From CAG-452 sp045531335 (lineage in GTDB: Bacteria > Bacillota > Clostridia > TANB77 > CAG-508), in assembly GCA_045531335.1 (NCBI GenBank), contig JAZSDU010000007.1, forward strand, positions 1 to 64,000: DNA of 64,000 bases. The letters run 5' to 3'. The translations under genes and the position numbers were made by a program. Below, in pieces: positions 17,344 to 25,411 of this stretch (position 1 is the stretch's first letter; each line of letters starts with the position of its first letter). The notes beneath the pieces were generated by a model, which saw only the letters and a program-made list of their open reading frames with translations, did not search any database and was not told the origin of the DNA.

Positions 17344-18327
17344 ATGGGTAAAAAAATATTATCTGAAGAACAAAAAAATAAAATATTAGATATGGTTTTA
17401 AACACAAGAAAGACATATAAAAAAATAGCAGATATTAATGGAACATCACTTGAACAAGTATATGATTTAATAGAAGAATATTGTAGAGAAAAAAATTATG
17501 AAACAATCAGAAGAACTAAAAATGGAGTTGAGTTTGGAAAACAAACCGATGGAAGAAAAAGACCAAAAATTTTAAAGAATGTACAGGAAATACAAAAATG
17601 GGTTGAGGAAAATGGAAGAAAACCAAGACAAAAAATAAAAGGGGTAAAAACAGTAAAAAAAAGGAAAAAAGAAACAGAGGAACAAGAAGAGTTAAGGTTA
17701 GGGCGTGCTTTTAATAATACTAGAAATTCTGTTATGAAAGGATACGAAGGAAAAGATTTAGAAGAAATAAAAGATAAAACAGATAGAAAAATAGTAAGAA
17801 TAATAAGAGAAATTGATGAAAATTATGAAAGTAAAAGGCAAGGAAGTTTAAGAAATACACAGGAAATAGAAAAATGGGTTGAGGAAAATGGAAGAAAGCC
17901 AAGACAAAAAATAAAAGGGGTAAAAACAGTAAAAAAGGGAGAAAAAGAAACAGAGGAACAAGAAGAGTTAAGGTTAGGGCATGCTTTGAATCATATTAGA
18001 ACTTTTGTTATGAAAGGATACGAAGGAAAAGATTTAGAAGAAATAAAAGATAAAACAGATAGAGAAATGGTAAGAATAATAAGAGAAATTGATGAAAATT
18101 ATGAAGACAACTTAAAAACATATTATGAAAAATTAAGAAAAAAAGAAAAGGATAAACCAGCTAAGAGAAATGTTAAATTTGTACAAAAATTAGGAAACGA
18201 AAAGATGGGAAAAATGATAATAAATTTAATTAAAACAAAGAATGCAACAGAAGAGCAAGTAAAAACAATAGCAGATTTTTATGGAGTAGATTTAGGGAAA
18301 ATAGCAAATATTCATGAAGAAAGATAA
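17344..18327 (+). CDS. Unknown repeat protein with N-terminal HTH-like segment, copy A
   Basis: A 327-residue basic, highly charged protein. Residues 1-55 look like a helix-turn-helix (ILDMVLNTRKTYKKIADINGT). Two nearly identical repeats of about 80-90 residues follow, each with WVEENGRKPRQKIKGVKTV, EEQEELRLG and YEGKDLEEIKDKTDR. The C-terminal cap (EKMGKMIINLIKTKNATEEQ) is shared almost base for base with the next gene. The WxxENGRKPR pattern recalls helicase-associated or DNA-binding repeat modules, but I cannot assign a family. It has a good ribosome site (AAAGGAGG). Confidence 0.7.
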   Translation: MGKKILSEEQKNKILDMVLNTRKTYKKIADINGTSLEQVYDLIEEYCREKNYETIRRTKNGVEFGKQTDGRKRPKILKNVQEIQKWVEENGRKPRQKIKGVKTVKKRKKETEEQEELRLGRAFNNTRNSVMKGYEGKDLEEIKDKTDRKIVRIIREIDENYESKRQGSLRNTQEIEKWVEENGRKPRQKIKGVKTVKKGEKETEEQEELRLGHALNHIRTFVMKGYEGKDLEEIKDKTDREMVRIIREIDENYEDNLKTYYEKLRKKEKDKPAKRNVKFVQKLGNEKMGKMIINLIKTKNATEEQVKTIADFYGVDLGKIANIHEER

Positions 18328-18350
18328 ATAAAAAACAGGGAGAATCTTAT

Positions 18351-19367
18351 ATGGGAGCAAAACTATTAACACAAGAACAAAAAAATAAAATAATAGATAT
18401 GGTTTTAAACACAAGAATGACATATAAATTAATTGCACGAAAAAATAATATAGATGCGATACAACTTAATCAAATTATAGATGAGTATTGTAGAGAAAAT
18501 AATTATAAAAGTTTTAGAAGAACAGAAAAAGGTACAATTTTTGAAAAAGAAGACGGAACTGTTGTTGAATTTGCAAGAATAGAACAAATCGAAACAGAGA
18601 AACAAAGTGATAAAAAAGTAAGAGAGCAAACTTTAGAAAATATAGAAGATATACAAAAATGGGCTGATAAAAATGGAAGAAAACCAAGAAGTGCAATCAA
18701 AGGTGTAAAAATAGCAAAAAAAGGTGAAAAAGAAACAAAAGAACAAGAAGAATTAAGAATGGGAACAGTATTAAATAATACAAGAAGAATTACTTATAAA
18801 TACAAAGGGAAAAAGTTGGAAGAAATAGAAGATGAAAAAGATAGAGAAATAGTAAAAATATATAGGGAACTAGAGGAAACATATAAAGATAGAAGAAAAG
18901 CAAGAAAAAGAATTTTAAAAAAACTACAAGAAACAGAATGTTGGGCTGATAATAAACGAAGAAAACCTAGAACTACAATAAAAGGAGTGAAATTAGCAAA
19001 AGAAGGAGAAGTAGAAACAGAAGAACAAAAAGAATTAAGAATGGGAATGAACTTAGGTAATGCAAGAAGAATTGTTAATAAATATGAAGGAAAAGAATTA
19101 GAAGAAATAGAAGATGAAGATGATAAAGACATAGTAAAAATTGTAAAGACACTTGATGATAAATATGAAAAAAATAAAGGATGGAAAAAGAAAAAAACTT
19201 CAGAAAGAAAGCTTAATTTAGTACAGACATTAGGAAATGAAAAGATGGGAAGAATGATAATAAATTTAATTAAAACAAAGAATGCAACAGAAGAGCAAGT
19301 AAAAACAATAGCAGAATTCTACGGAGTAGATTTAGAAAAAGTAGTAAACAATAGAGAAGAAAGATAA
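18351..19367 (+). CDS. Unknown repeat protein with N-terminal HTH-like segment, copy B
   Basis: A 338-residue paralogue of the preceding gene, 23 bp downstream. The N-terminus (LLTQEQKNKIIDMVLNTRMTYKLIA) and C-terminal cap are the same, with two diverged internal repeats (WADKNGRKPRSAIKGVKIA and WADNKRRKPRTTIKGVKLA). It arose by tandem duplication; the central repeats diverged more than the ends. Probably a nucleic-acid-binding protein by charge and HTH-like start; function unknown. Confidence 0.7.
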   Translation: MGAKLLTQEQKNKIIDMVLNTRMTYKLIARKNNIDAIQLNQIIDEYCRENNYKSFRRTEKGTIFEKEDGTVVEFARIEQIETEKQSDKKVREQTLENIEDIQKWADKNGRKPRSAIKGVKIAKKGEKETKEQEELRMGTVLNNTRRITYKYKGKKLEEIEDEKDREIVKIYRELEETYKDRRKARKRILKKLQETECWADNKRRKPRTTIKGVKLAKEGEVETEEQKELRMGMNLGNARRIVNKYEGKELEEIEDEDDKDIVKIVKTLDDKYEKNKGWKKKKTSERKLNLVQTLGNEKMGRMIINLIKTKNATEEQVKTIAEFYGVDLEKVVNNREER

Positions 19368-19371
19368 TATT

Positions 19372-19406
19372 AAAAAACTATCGTAAATTAGTTCGATAGT
19401 TTTTTT
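19372..19406 (+). terminator. Terminator of the paralogue pair
   Basis: AAAACTATCG/CGATAGTTTT hairpin with a T run. Confidence 0.9.
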
Positions 19407-19473
19407 GTTAGTATTGAAAAAAACAATTAATATGTAATATAATATAAAATAGAAAAAATGGAGGAATTGTTGA

Positions 19474-21804
19474 ATGTTTATAACGGAAGATGGACAAATA
19501 CAATCAGAAGCACCACAGACATATCAAATAAAAGGCAAAAATAACAAACATAGAAAAAATAGAAAGTATAAAAGACATTCTAAATTAAGAAAAGTAATAA
19601 AAGCATTTTTTATTACTCTTTTAATCGTGTTCCTTCTTTTAGTGATAGCGGGTGGATATGTAGCATATGAATTATACAATATAGTTAAAGATGCTAAATT
19701 AAGTGAAAATGATTTAGTTATAAAATATGAAAACTCAGTTATAAAAGATATGCAAGGAAATACTTTAGGAGTTCTAAATGGAGATGAAAATAGAGAAAGT
19801 ATACCTTTAAGTGAAATGCCAGAGTATTTACCAAAAGCATTTATATCAATAGAAGATGAAAGATTTTACGAACACAAAGGAGTAGATATAAAAAGGACAG
19901 CTAAAGCTACTTATACTTATATTACAAACGAAGGAAATTCTCCTTTTGGAGGAAGTACAATAACGCAACAATTAGTTAAAAATTTAACACAAGAAAAAGA
20001 TGATACATGGCAAAGAAAAGTAAGAGAAATGGCAAGAGCTTATTATTTAGAACAAGAAATGTCTAAAGAAGAAATATTAGAATTATATTTAAATTTAATA
20101 TTTTTAGGAGATACAGTATATGGAGTACAAAAAGGGTCTAATTATTACTTCGATAAAGATGCGATAAATTTAAGTCTAGCAGAATGTGCATTTTTAGCAG
20201 GAATTAATCATTCCCCAAATTCATATGACCCATTCATAGAAAATAATAAGCAAGTATTGGAAAATATAAAAACAAGAACAAGAACAGTTCTACAAAAAAT
20301 GTATGAATTAGGAAATATAAATTCGCAGCAGGAATATATAGATGCGCTAAAAGAAGTAGATAATGGATTGAATTTTAAACAAGGAGCATTTCCAGAGGTG
20401 TTGTTTTCATATCATACAGATGCAGCAATAATTCAAATAATAGGCGAACTTCAGAATTTGAATGATTGGACATATGAACAAGCTAAACTATATTTGTCTA
20501 GTGGAGGATTTACTATTTATACAACTCAAAACCCGGATTTACAGGCGAAAATGCAAGAAGAGTTTAATCAAGAAAAATATAGACAGACTGCATATGATCA
20601 AAATGGAAATATACAAACATCACAAGCTGCTATGGTATTAATGGATCATAATACAGGTCATGTTCTTGCTATATGTAGTGGATTCGATGAAAAAACTGAG
20701 GCATTTGGATTTAATAGAGCAACATCTGGAACAAAGCAAACAGGATCTTCTATGAAACCAATATCTGTACTTGCACCAGCAATTGATAAAGGAGTAATTA
20801 CTGCTGCAACTGTTTTTGAAGATAATCCAACAAGTTTTAACAATGGAACGTTTACTCCTAAAAATTATGGTTATACATATAAAGGATTAATTACAGTAAG
20901 AGAAGCTATAGCACATTCACAAAATATACCTATGGTAAAAGCATTATGCCTTTTAACAACAGATGAATCAATGACTTTTTTAAAAAAGGCAGGAATAACA
21001 TCTCTTGATGAAGAAAGAGATAATTCTTTAGCTCCTCTTGCACTTGGAGGACTAACATGGGGAATAACACCTTTAGAAATGGCAGGAGCATATTCTGCAA
21101 TTGCGAATGATGGGGCATATATAAAACCAACATTTTATACAAAAGTAGTTGATTCAGACGGAAATATAATATTAGAGGCTAATAATAAAGAAACACAAAT
21201 TATGTCTAAAGAAGCAGCATATGTTGTAAAAGAAGTGCTAACTCAACCAGTTAAAACCGGTACATCTACAAATTGTACAATAGAAGGAATGAGTGTAGGA
21301 GCAAAGACTGGTACAACAAATGATGATTTCGATAGATGGTTTTGTGGATTTACACCATATTATACTGCTACAGTATGGTATGGATACGATAATAATGCAA
21401 CTGTAAGTGGATGGGCTACAAATCCTGCTGGTCAAATATGGACTGGAGTAATGAGAGCTGTACATACAGGGTTAGAAGCCAAAACTTTTTATGAGACAAA
21501 ACCAGAAAACGTTCTAGAGCTAGAAGTGTGTAAAAAATCTGGATTCTTAGCTACAAGAAGCTGTAAAAATTATGGAACATCATATACTGAATTTTTTGTA
21601 CCAGGAACAGAACCTATTCAAACATGTCCATATCATTCTTATGCAAAAGTTTGCACCGAAAGTGGTTTACTTGCAAATTCTAATTGCACAAATACAAAGA
21701 ATGTATATGGAAGAGGAGAATGTGTAGGTAATAGCGATTTATGGCAAACAAGATCTTATTATTACAAATCAAATGTTCCAACAAAAGTTTGTACAATACA
21801 TTAA
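19474..21804 (+). CDS. Class A penicillin-binding protein (PBP1A type)
   Basis: A 776-residue bifunctional peptidoglycan synthase. A basic cytoplasmic tail and one membrane helix (about 43-66) precede a GT51 glycosyltransferase with EDERFYEHKGVD (about 127-138) and GGSTITQQL (about 159-167). The transpeptidase domain carries SSMK (425-428), SQN and KTGTT (611-615). The C-terminal Cys-rich extension has paired motifs. ATG 19474 follows GGAGG. A PAP2 phosphatase gene, plausibly for undecaprenyl-PP recycling, follows by 15 bp. Confidence 0.95.
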   Translation: MFITEDGQIQSEAPQTYQIKGKNNKHRKNRKYKRHSKLRKVIKAFFITLLIVFLLLVIAGGYVAYELYNIVKDAKLSENDLVIKYENSVIKDMQGNTLGVLNGDENRESIPLSEMPEYLPKAFISIEDERFYEHKGVDIKRTAKATYTYITNEGNSPFGGSTITQQLVKNLTQEKDDTWQRKVREMARAYYLEQEMSKEEILELYLNLIFLGDTVYGVQKGSNYYFDKDAINLSLAECAFLAGINHSPNSYDPFIENNKQVLENIKTRTRTVLQKMYELGNINSQQEYIDALKEVDNGLNFKQGAFPEVLFSYHTDAAIIQIIGELQNLNDWTYEQAKLYLSSGGFTIYTTQNPDLQAKMQEEFNQEKYRQTAYDQNGNIQTSQAAMVLMDHNTGHVLAICSGFDEKTEAFGFNRATSGTKQTGSSMKPISVLAPAIDKGVITAATVFEDNPTSFNNGTFTPKNYGYTYKGLITVREAIAHSQNIPMVKALCLLTTDESMTFLKKAGITSLDEERDNSLAPLALGGLTWGITPLEMAGAYSAIANDGAYIKPTFYTKVVDSDGNIILEANNKETQIMSKEAAYVVKEVLTQPVKTGTSTNCTIEGMSVGAKTGTTNDDFDRWFCGFTPYYTATVWYGYDNNATVSGWATNPAGQIWTGVMRAVHTGLEAKTFYETKPENVLELEVCKKSGFLATRSCKNYGTSYTEFFVPGTEPIQTCPYHSYAKVCTESGLLANSNCTNTKNVYGRGECVGNSDLWQTRSYYYKSNVPTKVCTIH

Positions 21805-21819
21805 TTAAGGAGAACTTCT

Positions 21820-22359
21820 ATGAACTTAATAAATACAATAGATGAAACAATATACAATTTAATTATAAATTTAATGAATTCTAATACAACTGCTATTATG
21901 ATATTTATATCATTTTTAGGGTCAGCAGTAACATTAATTACTTTAACTATAGGTTTGATTTTATTATCAAAGAATAAAAGAGATTCTAAGTATATAGCAG
22001 TAAATTTAACATTAGTGTTTCTATTAAATAGAATAATAAAATTTATTATTGCAAGGCCAAGACCACAAATATTAAGGTTAGTACAAGAGAGTGGTTATAG
22101 CTTTCCTAGTGGACATGCAATGGTAGCAATGGGATTTTATGGTTTCTTAATATATTTAATATATATGAATATTAAGAATAAAAAAATAAAATATCCGTTA
22201 ATAATATTTTTAAGTATTCTAATACTATTAATAGGAATAAGCAGAATTTATTTGGGTGTTCATTATGCTACAGACGTAATAGGTGGATTTGTAATAGGAA
22301 TTATATATCTAGCATTTTTTATAAAATATGCATATAAAAATAAAAAACAATTATGGTAA
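21820..22359 (+). CDS. PAP2 family phosphatase, probable undecaprenyl-diphosphate phosphatase
   Basis: A 179-residue polytopic membrane protein with the PAP2 signature in order: KFIIARPRP, PSGHAM and SRIYLGVHYATDV. Such enzymes dephosphorylate lipid carriers such as undecaprenyl diphosphate. The gene follows a class A PBP in an apparent operon, which favours a cell-wall lipid-carrier role. Substrate inferred. Confidence 0.88.
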   Translation: MNLINTIDETIYNLIINLMNSNTTAIMIFISFLGSAVTLITLTIGLILLSKNKRDSKYIAVNLTLVFLLNRIIKFIIARPRPQILRLVQESGYSFPSGHAMVAMGFYGFLIYLIYMNIKNKKIKYPLIIFLSILILLIGISRIYLGVHYATDVIGGFVIGIIYLAFFIKYAYKNKKQLW

Positions 22360-22369
22360 GGGGGATATT

Positions 22370-22648
22370 ATGAACAATATATTTACATTAAAAAACATAT
22401 TAATTTATTTATTACTTATAAATTTAATAGCATTTTTAGCAATGTATATAGATAAAAAAAGAGCAAAATGGGGAAAATGGAGGATAAAAGAATCTACATT
22501 ATTTACATTAGTGTTGCTGGGCGGAGGAATTGGAGGAATTGCAGGAATGTATACATTTAGGCATAAAACAAAGAAACCTGGATTTGTAATAGGGTTTCCT
22601 GCAATATTAATAATTGAAATAATTTCTATAATAATGATTTGTGTTTAG
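22370..22648 (+). CDS. DUF1294 membrane protein
   Basis: A 92-residue protein with hydrophobic segments at both ends and the central family text MYIDKKRAKWGKWRIKESTLF...GGGIGGIAGMYTFRHKTKKPGF typical of DUF1294. ATG 22370 follows AGGGGGA; the longer frame reads back into the PAP2 gene. Function unknown. Confidence 0.85.
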   Translation: MNNIFTLKNILIYLLLINLIAFLAMYIDKKRAKWGKWRIKESTLFTLVLLGGGIGGIAGMYTFRHKTKKPGFVIGFPAILIIEIISIIMICV

Positions 22649-22662
22649 AGATTAAATAAAGC

Positions 22663-22730
22663 TGTAGGGGCGGGCCTTGTGCCCGCCCCAATGAATTAAA
22701 AAAGGGACAGGCACAAGATCTGCCCCTACA
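22663..22730. repeat. TGTAGGGG repeat, inverted pair
   Basis: TGTAGGGGCGGGC...GCCCGCCCC, then GGGACAGGC...TGCCCCTACA. A two-hairpin element that closes the PBP-PAP2-DUF1294 unit. Confidence 0.8.
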
Positions 22731-23169
22731 ATTTTTTTAATATTTTAAATACAAAAAATAAATTTTATAATCTATCATTTTTTTGTCCAACAAGCAAAAA
22801 CGATGTAACGTATGAGACAAAAGGCTTTTATAAAAAATAACAAACAAACATACTGTACACATAATTATTGTAAATAACTGTAAAACAACTAAAAAAGAAA
22901 GAATAAGTGTTTTGCATGTGTATAACTAATAAACTACAAAACCTAATAACAACATTATTCACAGACTTATCCACAATATCCACAGAACAAAAATAAAGTT
23001 ACAAAATTGTTACAAAAGAGTTACATAAATGCAAAAACGTAATATCAACGTTAACACTTTGAAATAAAACTGTAACATTATTATTTGAGATAAGTTTAAA
23101 TATTGACTTTTTAAACTTATTTTGATAAAGTAATATCTATATTGTAAATATTAAAAAGAGTGGTATATA
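22731..23169. other. Long AT-rich gene-free region
   Basis: No coding frame is supported. The notable content is a DnaA-box cluster (22955-22984) and many TGTAA/GTTACA words. No T-box signature (such as the conserved antiterminator GGTGG block) is visible ahead of glyS. Confidence 0.6.
22955..22984 (+). promoter_or_regulatory. Cluster of three DnaA boxes
   Basis: TTATTCACA (22955-22963), TTATCCACA (22967-22975) and ATATCCACA (22976-22984) lie on one strand. The first two match the DnaA consensus TTATNCACA exactly. No dnaA or dnaN is nearby, so this looks like a titration or regulatory DnaA-box cluster, not the chromosomal origin. Confidence 0.6.
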
Positions 23170-23215
23170 TGTAGGGGCGACTATCAGTCGTCCGCTCTTC
23201 GAAGAATTACCCTAA
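23170..23215. repeat. TGTAGGGG repeat (variant half)
   Basis: TGTAGGGGCGACTATCAGTCG followed by TCTTCGAAGA. A near copy lies at 45884-45925. Confidence 0.75.
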
Positions 23216-23241
23216 TACAATAGAAAGAGAGGAAAATATTA

Positions 23242-24630
23242 ATGGCAGACAAATCAATGGATAAAATAGTAGCACTTTGTAAAAATAGAGGATTTATATA
23301 TGCAGGTTCAGAAATATATGGAGGACTTGCTAATTCATGGGATTACGGACCAATAGGTTCTGAAATGAAGAAAAATATAAAAGATATGTGGTGGAAAAAA
23401 TTTATACATGAATCTAAATATAATGTAGGAATAGATGCAGCTATAATCATGAATCCAGAAGTTTGGGTTACAACAGGACATGTTGGAGGATTTAGTGATC
23501 CACTAATAGATTGTAAAGATTGTAAAACAAGACATAGAGCAGATAAATTAATAGAAGAATGGGGATTTAAAAACGGAAAAGATATTTCTGGATTAGATGG
23601 TTGGTCAAATGAGCAATTAGTAGAATATATTAAAGATAACAATATTGAATGTCCAAATTGTGGAAAAGTAAATTTTACAGATATAAGAAAATTCAACCTA
23701 ATGTTTAAAACATTTATGGGAGTTACAGAAGATGCTAAATCAGAAGTATATTTAAGACCAGAAACAGCACAAGGAATGTTTGTAAACTTTAAAAATGTTC
23801 AAAGAACAACAAGAAGAAAACTTCCAATGGGAATAGGACAAATGGGACGTTCATTTAGAAACGAAATTACACCAGGTAACTTCATATTTAGAACAAGAGA
23901 ATTTGAACAAATGGAATTAGAATTTTTCTGCAAACCAGGTACAGATTTAGAATGGTATGAATACTGGAAAGAATTCTGTAAAAATTGGTTAATAGGAATA
24001 GGAATAAAAGCAGAAAACTTAAGAATGAGAGAACACTCAAAAGAAGAACTTTCATTCTATAGTAAAGGAACAACAGATATAGAATATTTATTCCCATTTG
24101 GTTGGGGAGAACTTTGGGGAATTGCAGATAGAACAGATTATGATTTAAAAAGACATATGGAAGCATCTAAAGTAGATTTAACATATTTAGATCCGGAAAC
24201 AAATGAAAAATACATTCCATACTGTGTAGAACCAGCTGTTGGTGTAGATAGAGTATTCTTAACTGTTTTATGCGATGCATATGAAGAACAAGAAATAGCA
24301 GAAGGAGATGTAAGAACAGTATTACATTTACACCCAAGTATTGCTCCATATAAAGCAGCAGTTTTACCACTTTCTAAAAAACTAAGTGAAAAAGCAACAG
24401 AAGTATTTGAAAAAATATCAAAAAAATTCATGTGCGAATATGACGAAGCAGGAAGCATAGGAAAAAGATATAGAAGAGAAGACGAAATTGGAACACCTTA
24501 CTGTATAACAGTAGATTTCGAAACAGAAAATGATGATTCAGTAACAATAAGAGACAGAGACACAATGGAGCAAGTAAGAGTAAAAATAGATGAATTAGAA
24601 AATTGGTTAGACGAAAAAATAAATGGATAG
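23242..24630 (+). CDS. glyS: Glycyl-tRNA synthetase (homodimeric type)
   Basis: A 462-residue class II enzyme that charges tRNA-Gly. It has the homodimeric (alpha2) architecture: N-terminal GFIYAGSEIYGGLANSWDYGP, a zinc-like CKDCKTRH...CPNCG insertion, motif 2 in FRNEITPGNFIFRTREFEQMELEFF, motif 3 in EPAVGVDRVFL, and a C-terminal anticodon-binding domain. The ATG is 6 bases after AGAGAGG. It is of interest here because CGGA appears to be read as glycine. Confidence 0.98.
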   Translation: MADKSMDKIVALCKNRGFIYAGSEIYGGLANSWDYGPIGSEMKKNIKDMWWKKFIHESKYNVGIDAAIIMNPEVWVTTGHVGGFSDPLIDCKDCKTRHRADKLIEEWGFKNGKDISGLDGWSNEQLVEYIKDNNIECPNCGKVNFTDIRKFNLMFKTFMGVTEDAKSEVYLRPETAQGMFVNFKNVQRTTRRKLPMGIGQMGRSFRNEITPGNFIFRTREFEQMELEFFCKPGTDLEWYEYWKEFCKNWLIGIGIKAENLRMREHSKEELSFYSKGTTDIEYLFPFGWGELWGIADRTDYDLKRHMEASKVDLTYLDPETNEKYIPYCVEPAVGVDRVFLTVLCDAYEEQEIAEGDVRTVLHLHPSIAPYKAAVLPLSKKLSEKATEVFEKISKKFMCEYDEAGSIGKRYRREDEIGTPYCITVDFETENDDSVTIRDRDTMEQVRVKIDELENWLDEKING

Positions 24631-24636
24631 AATAAA

Positions 24637-24675
24637 AGCAAACCCACCTACAATATGGTGGGTTTGGTTTTTGAA
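24637..24675 (+). terminator. Terminator of glyS
   Basis: AAACCCACC/GGTGGGTTT hairpin followed by GGTTTTT. Confidence 0.9.
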
Positions 24676-24784
24676 AAAATTGTCGAAAAGTTTTGTCAAA
24701 AAGTTATTGAATTTGAATACAAATATAAATTATAATATAAATGAAAATGCATAAATAAATATCTAAATAAAAGAGGTGTTATAT

Positions 24785-25043
24785 ATGATAGATAAAGAGA
24801 GAAACAATAGACTTTTTGAAGAATTTAAGAGAAAAACTTATGAAGAGTTAGATGAATTAGAAAAAAATTCTAATATATCATATAATGATTACGTTGTATT
24901 AAGTGTTGCAAGAGGAATAAAAGAAATAGAAGATGGGAAACCACGGAATACCAGCAGAGGAAGTTTTTAAAGAATTACTAGGAGAAGAATATAGAGAAAG
25001 TAATATTCTTGAAAGTAGCAAAAGCAGACTTAACACATATTAA
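24785..25043 (+). CDS. RelB/DUF-type antitoxin, recoded at one CGGA site
   Basis: Predicted antitoxin of a type II module, 85 residues after recoding. The helical N-terminal part (IDKERNNRLFEEFKRKTYEELDELEK) is followed by a region ending GKP-G-IPAEEVFKELLGEEY. The segment GIPAEEVFKEL is a hallmark of these antitoxins, and its glycine is exactly the CGGA at 24944-24947. In the zero frame the protein would end as PRNTSRGSF and lack the toxin-neutralising tail. The 3' end overlaps the toxin start. ATG 24785 follows AAAGAGGTG. Confidence 0.8.
24944..24947 (+). other. CGGA recoding site (antitoxin)
   Basis: In-frame CGG followed by A, after CCA. Reading CGGA as Gly yields the conserved GIPAEEVF segment. 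Confidence 0.85.
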
Positions 25044-25296
25044 AATGTATATAGGACAAGATTCTGTTTATTATGCCAATAAGACTATTAAAGAAATTAA
25101 GGAAAAAATTGATAATTTATTAACTTTTCCATATATGGGTAGATGTGTCCCGGAATTTAATTCTAAATTAATACGAGAAGTAATATATAAATCTTACAGA
25201 ATTATGTATTACATTAATTCAAATAATATTTATATCATAAAGATTTTACATCATTCTCAAAACATTTTATATTTTAAATCTAAATTATTTCATTAA
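25009..25296 (+). CDS. RelE/ParE family toxin
   Basis: About 95 residues with the RelE/ParE superfamily layout: YYANKTIKEIKEKIDNLLTFPYMGRCVPEF, then REVIYKSYRIMYYINSNNIYIIKILHHSQN. Such toxins cleave ribosome-bound mRNA (RelE) or poison gyrase (ParE); the sequence alone does not decide which. The start is uncertain: TTG 25009 overlaps the restored antitoxin tail, the usual coupled arrangement. Confidence 0.8.
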   Translation: MKVAKADLTHIKMYIGQDSVYYANKTIKEIKEKIDNLLTFPYMGRCVPEFNSKLIREVIYKSYRIMYYINSNNIYIIKILHHSQNILYFKSKLFH

Positions 25297-25411
25297 AACA
25301 AACTTAAATAACAGAAATGTATTTATGCATTTTCATATATTTATTGCTTATACTAGCTAAAAATATCAATATATGATATTATTTATACGAACAATTTTTA
25401 GGAGGAATAAC

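Noticed and set aside
22731..23241. Chromosomal origin or glycine T-box ahead of glyS
   Set aside because: DnaA boxes are present, but dnaA, dnaN and a DUE-like layout are not. No T-box core or terminator/antiterminator pair is visible.
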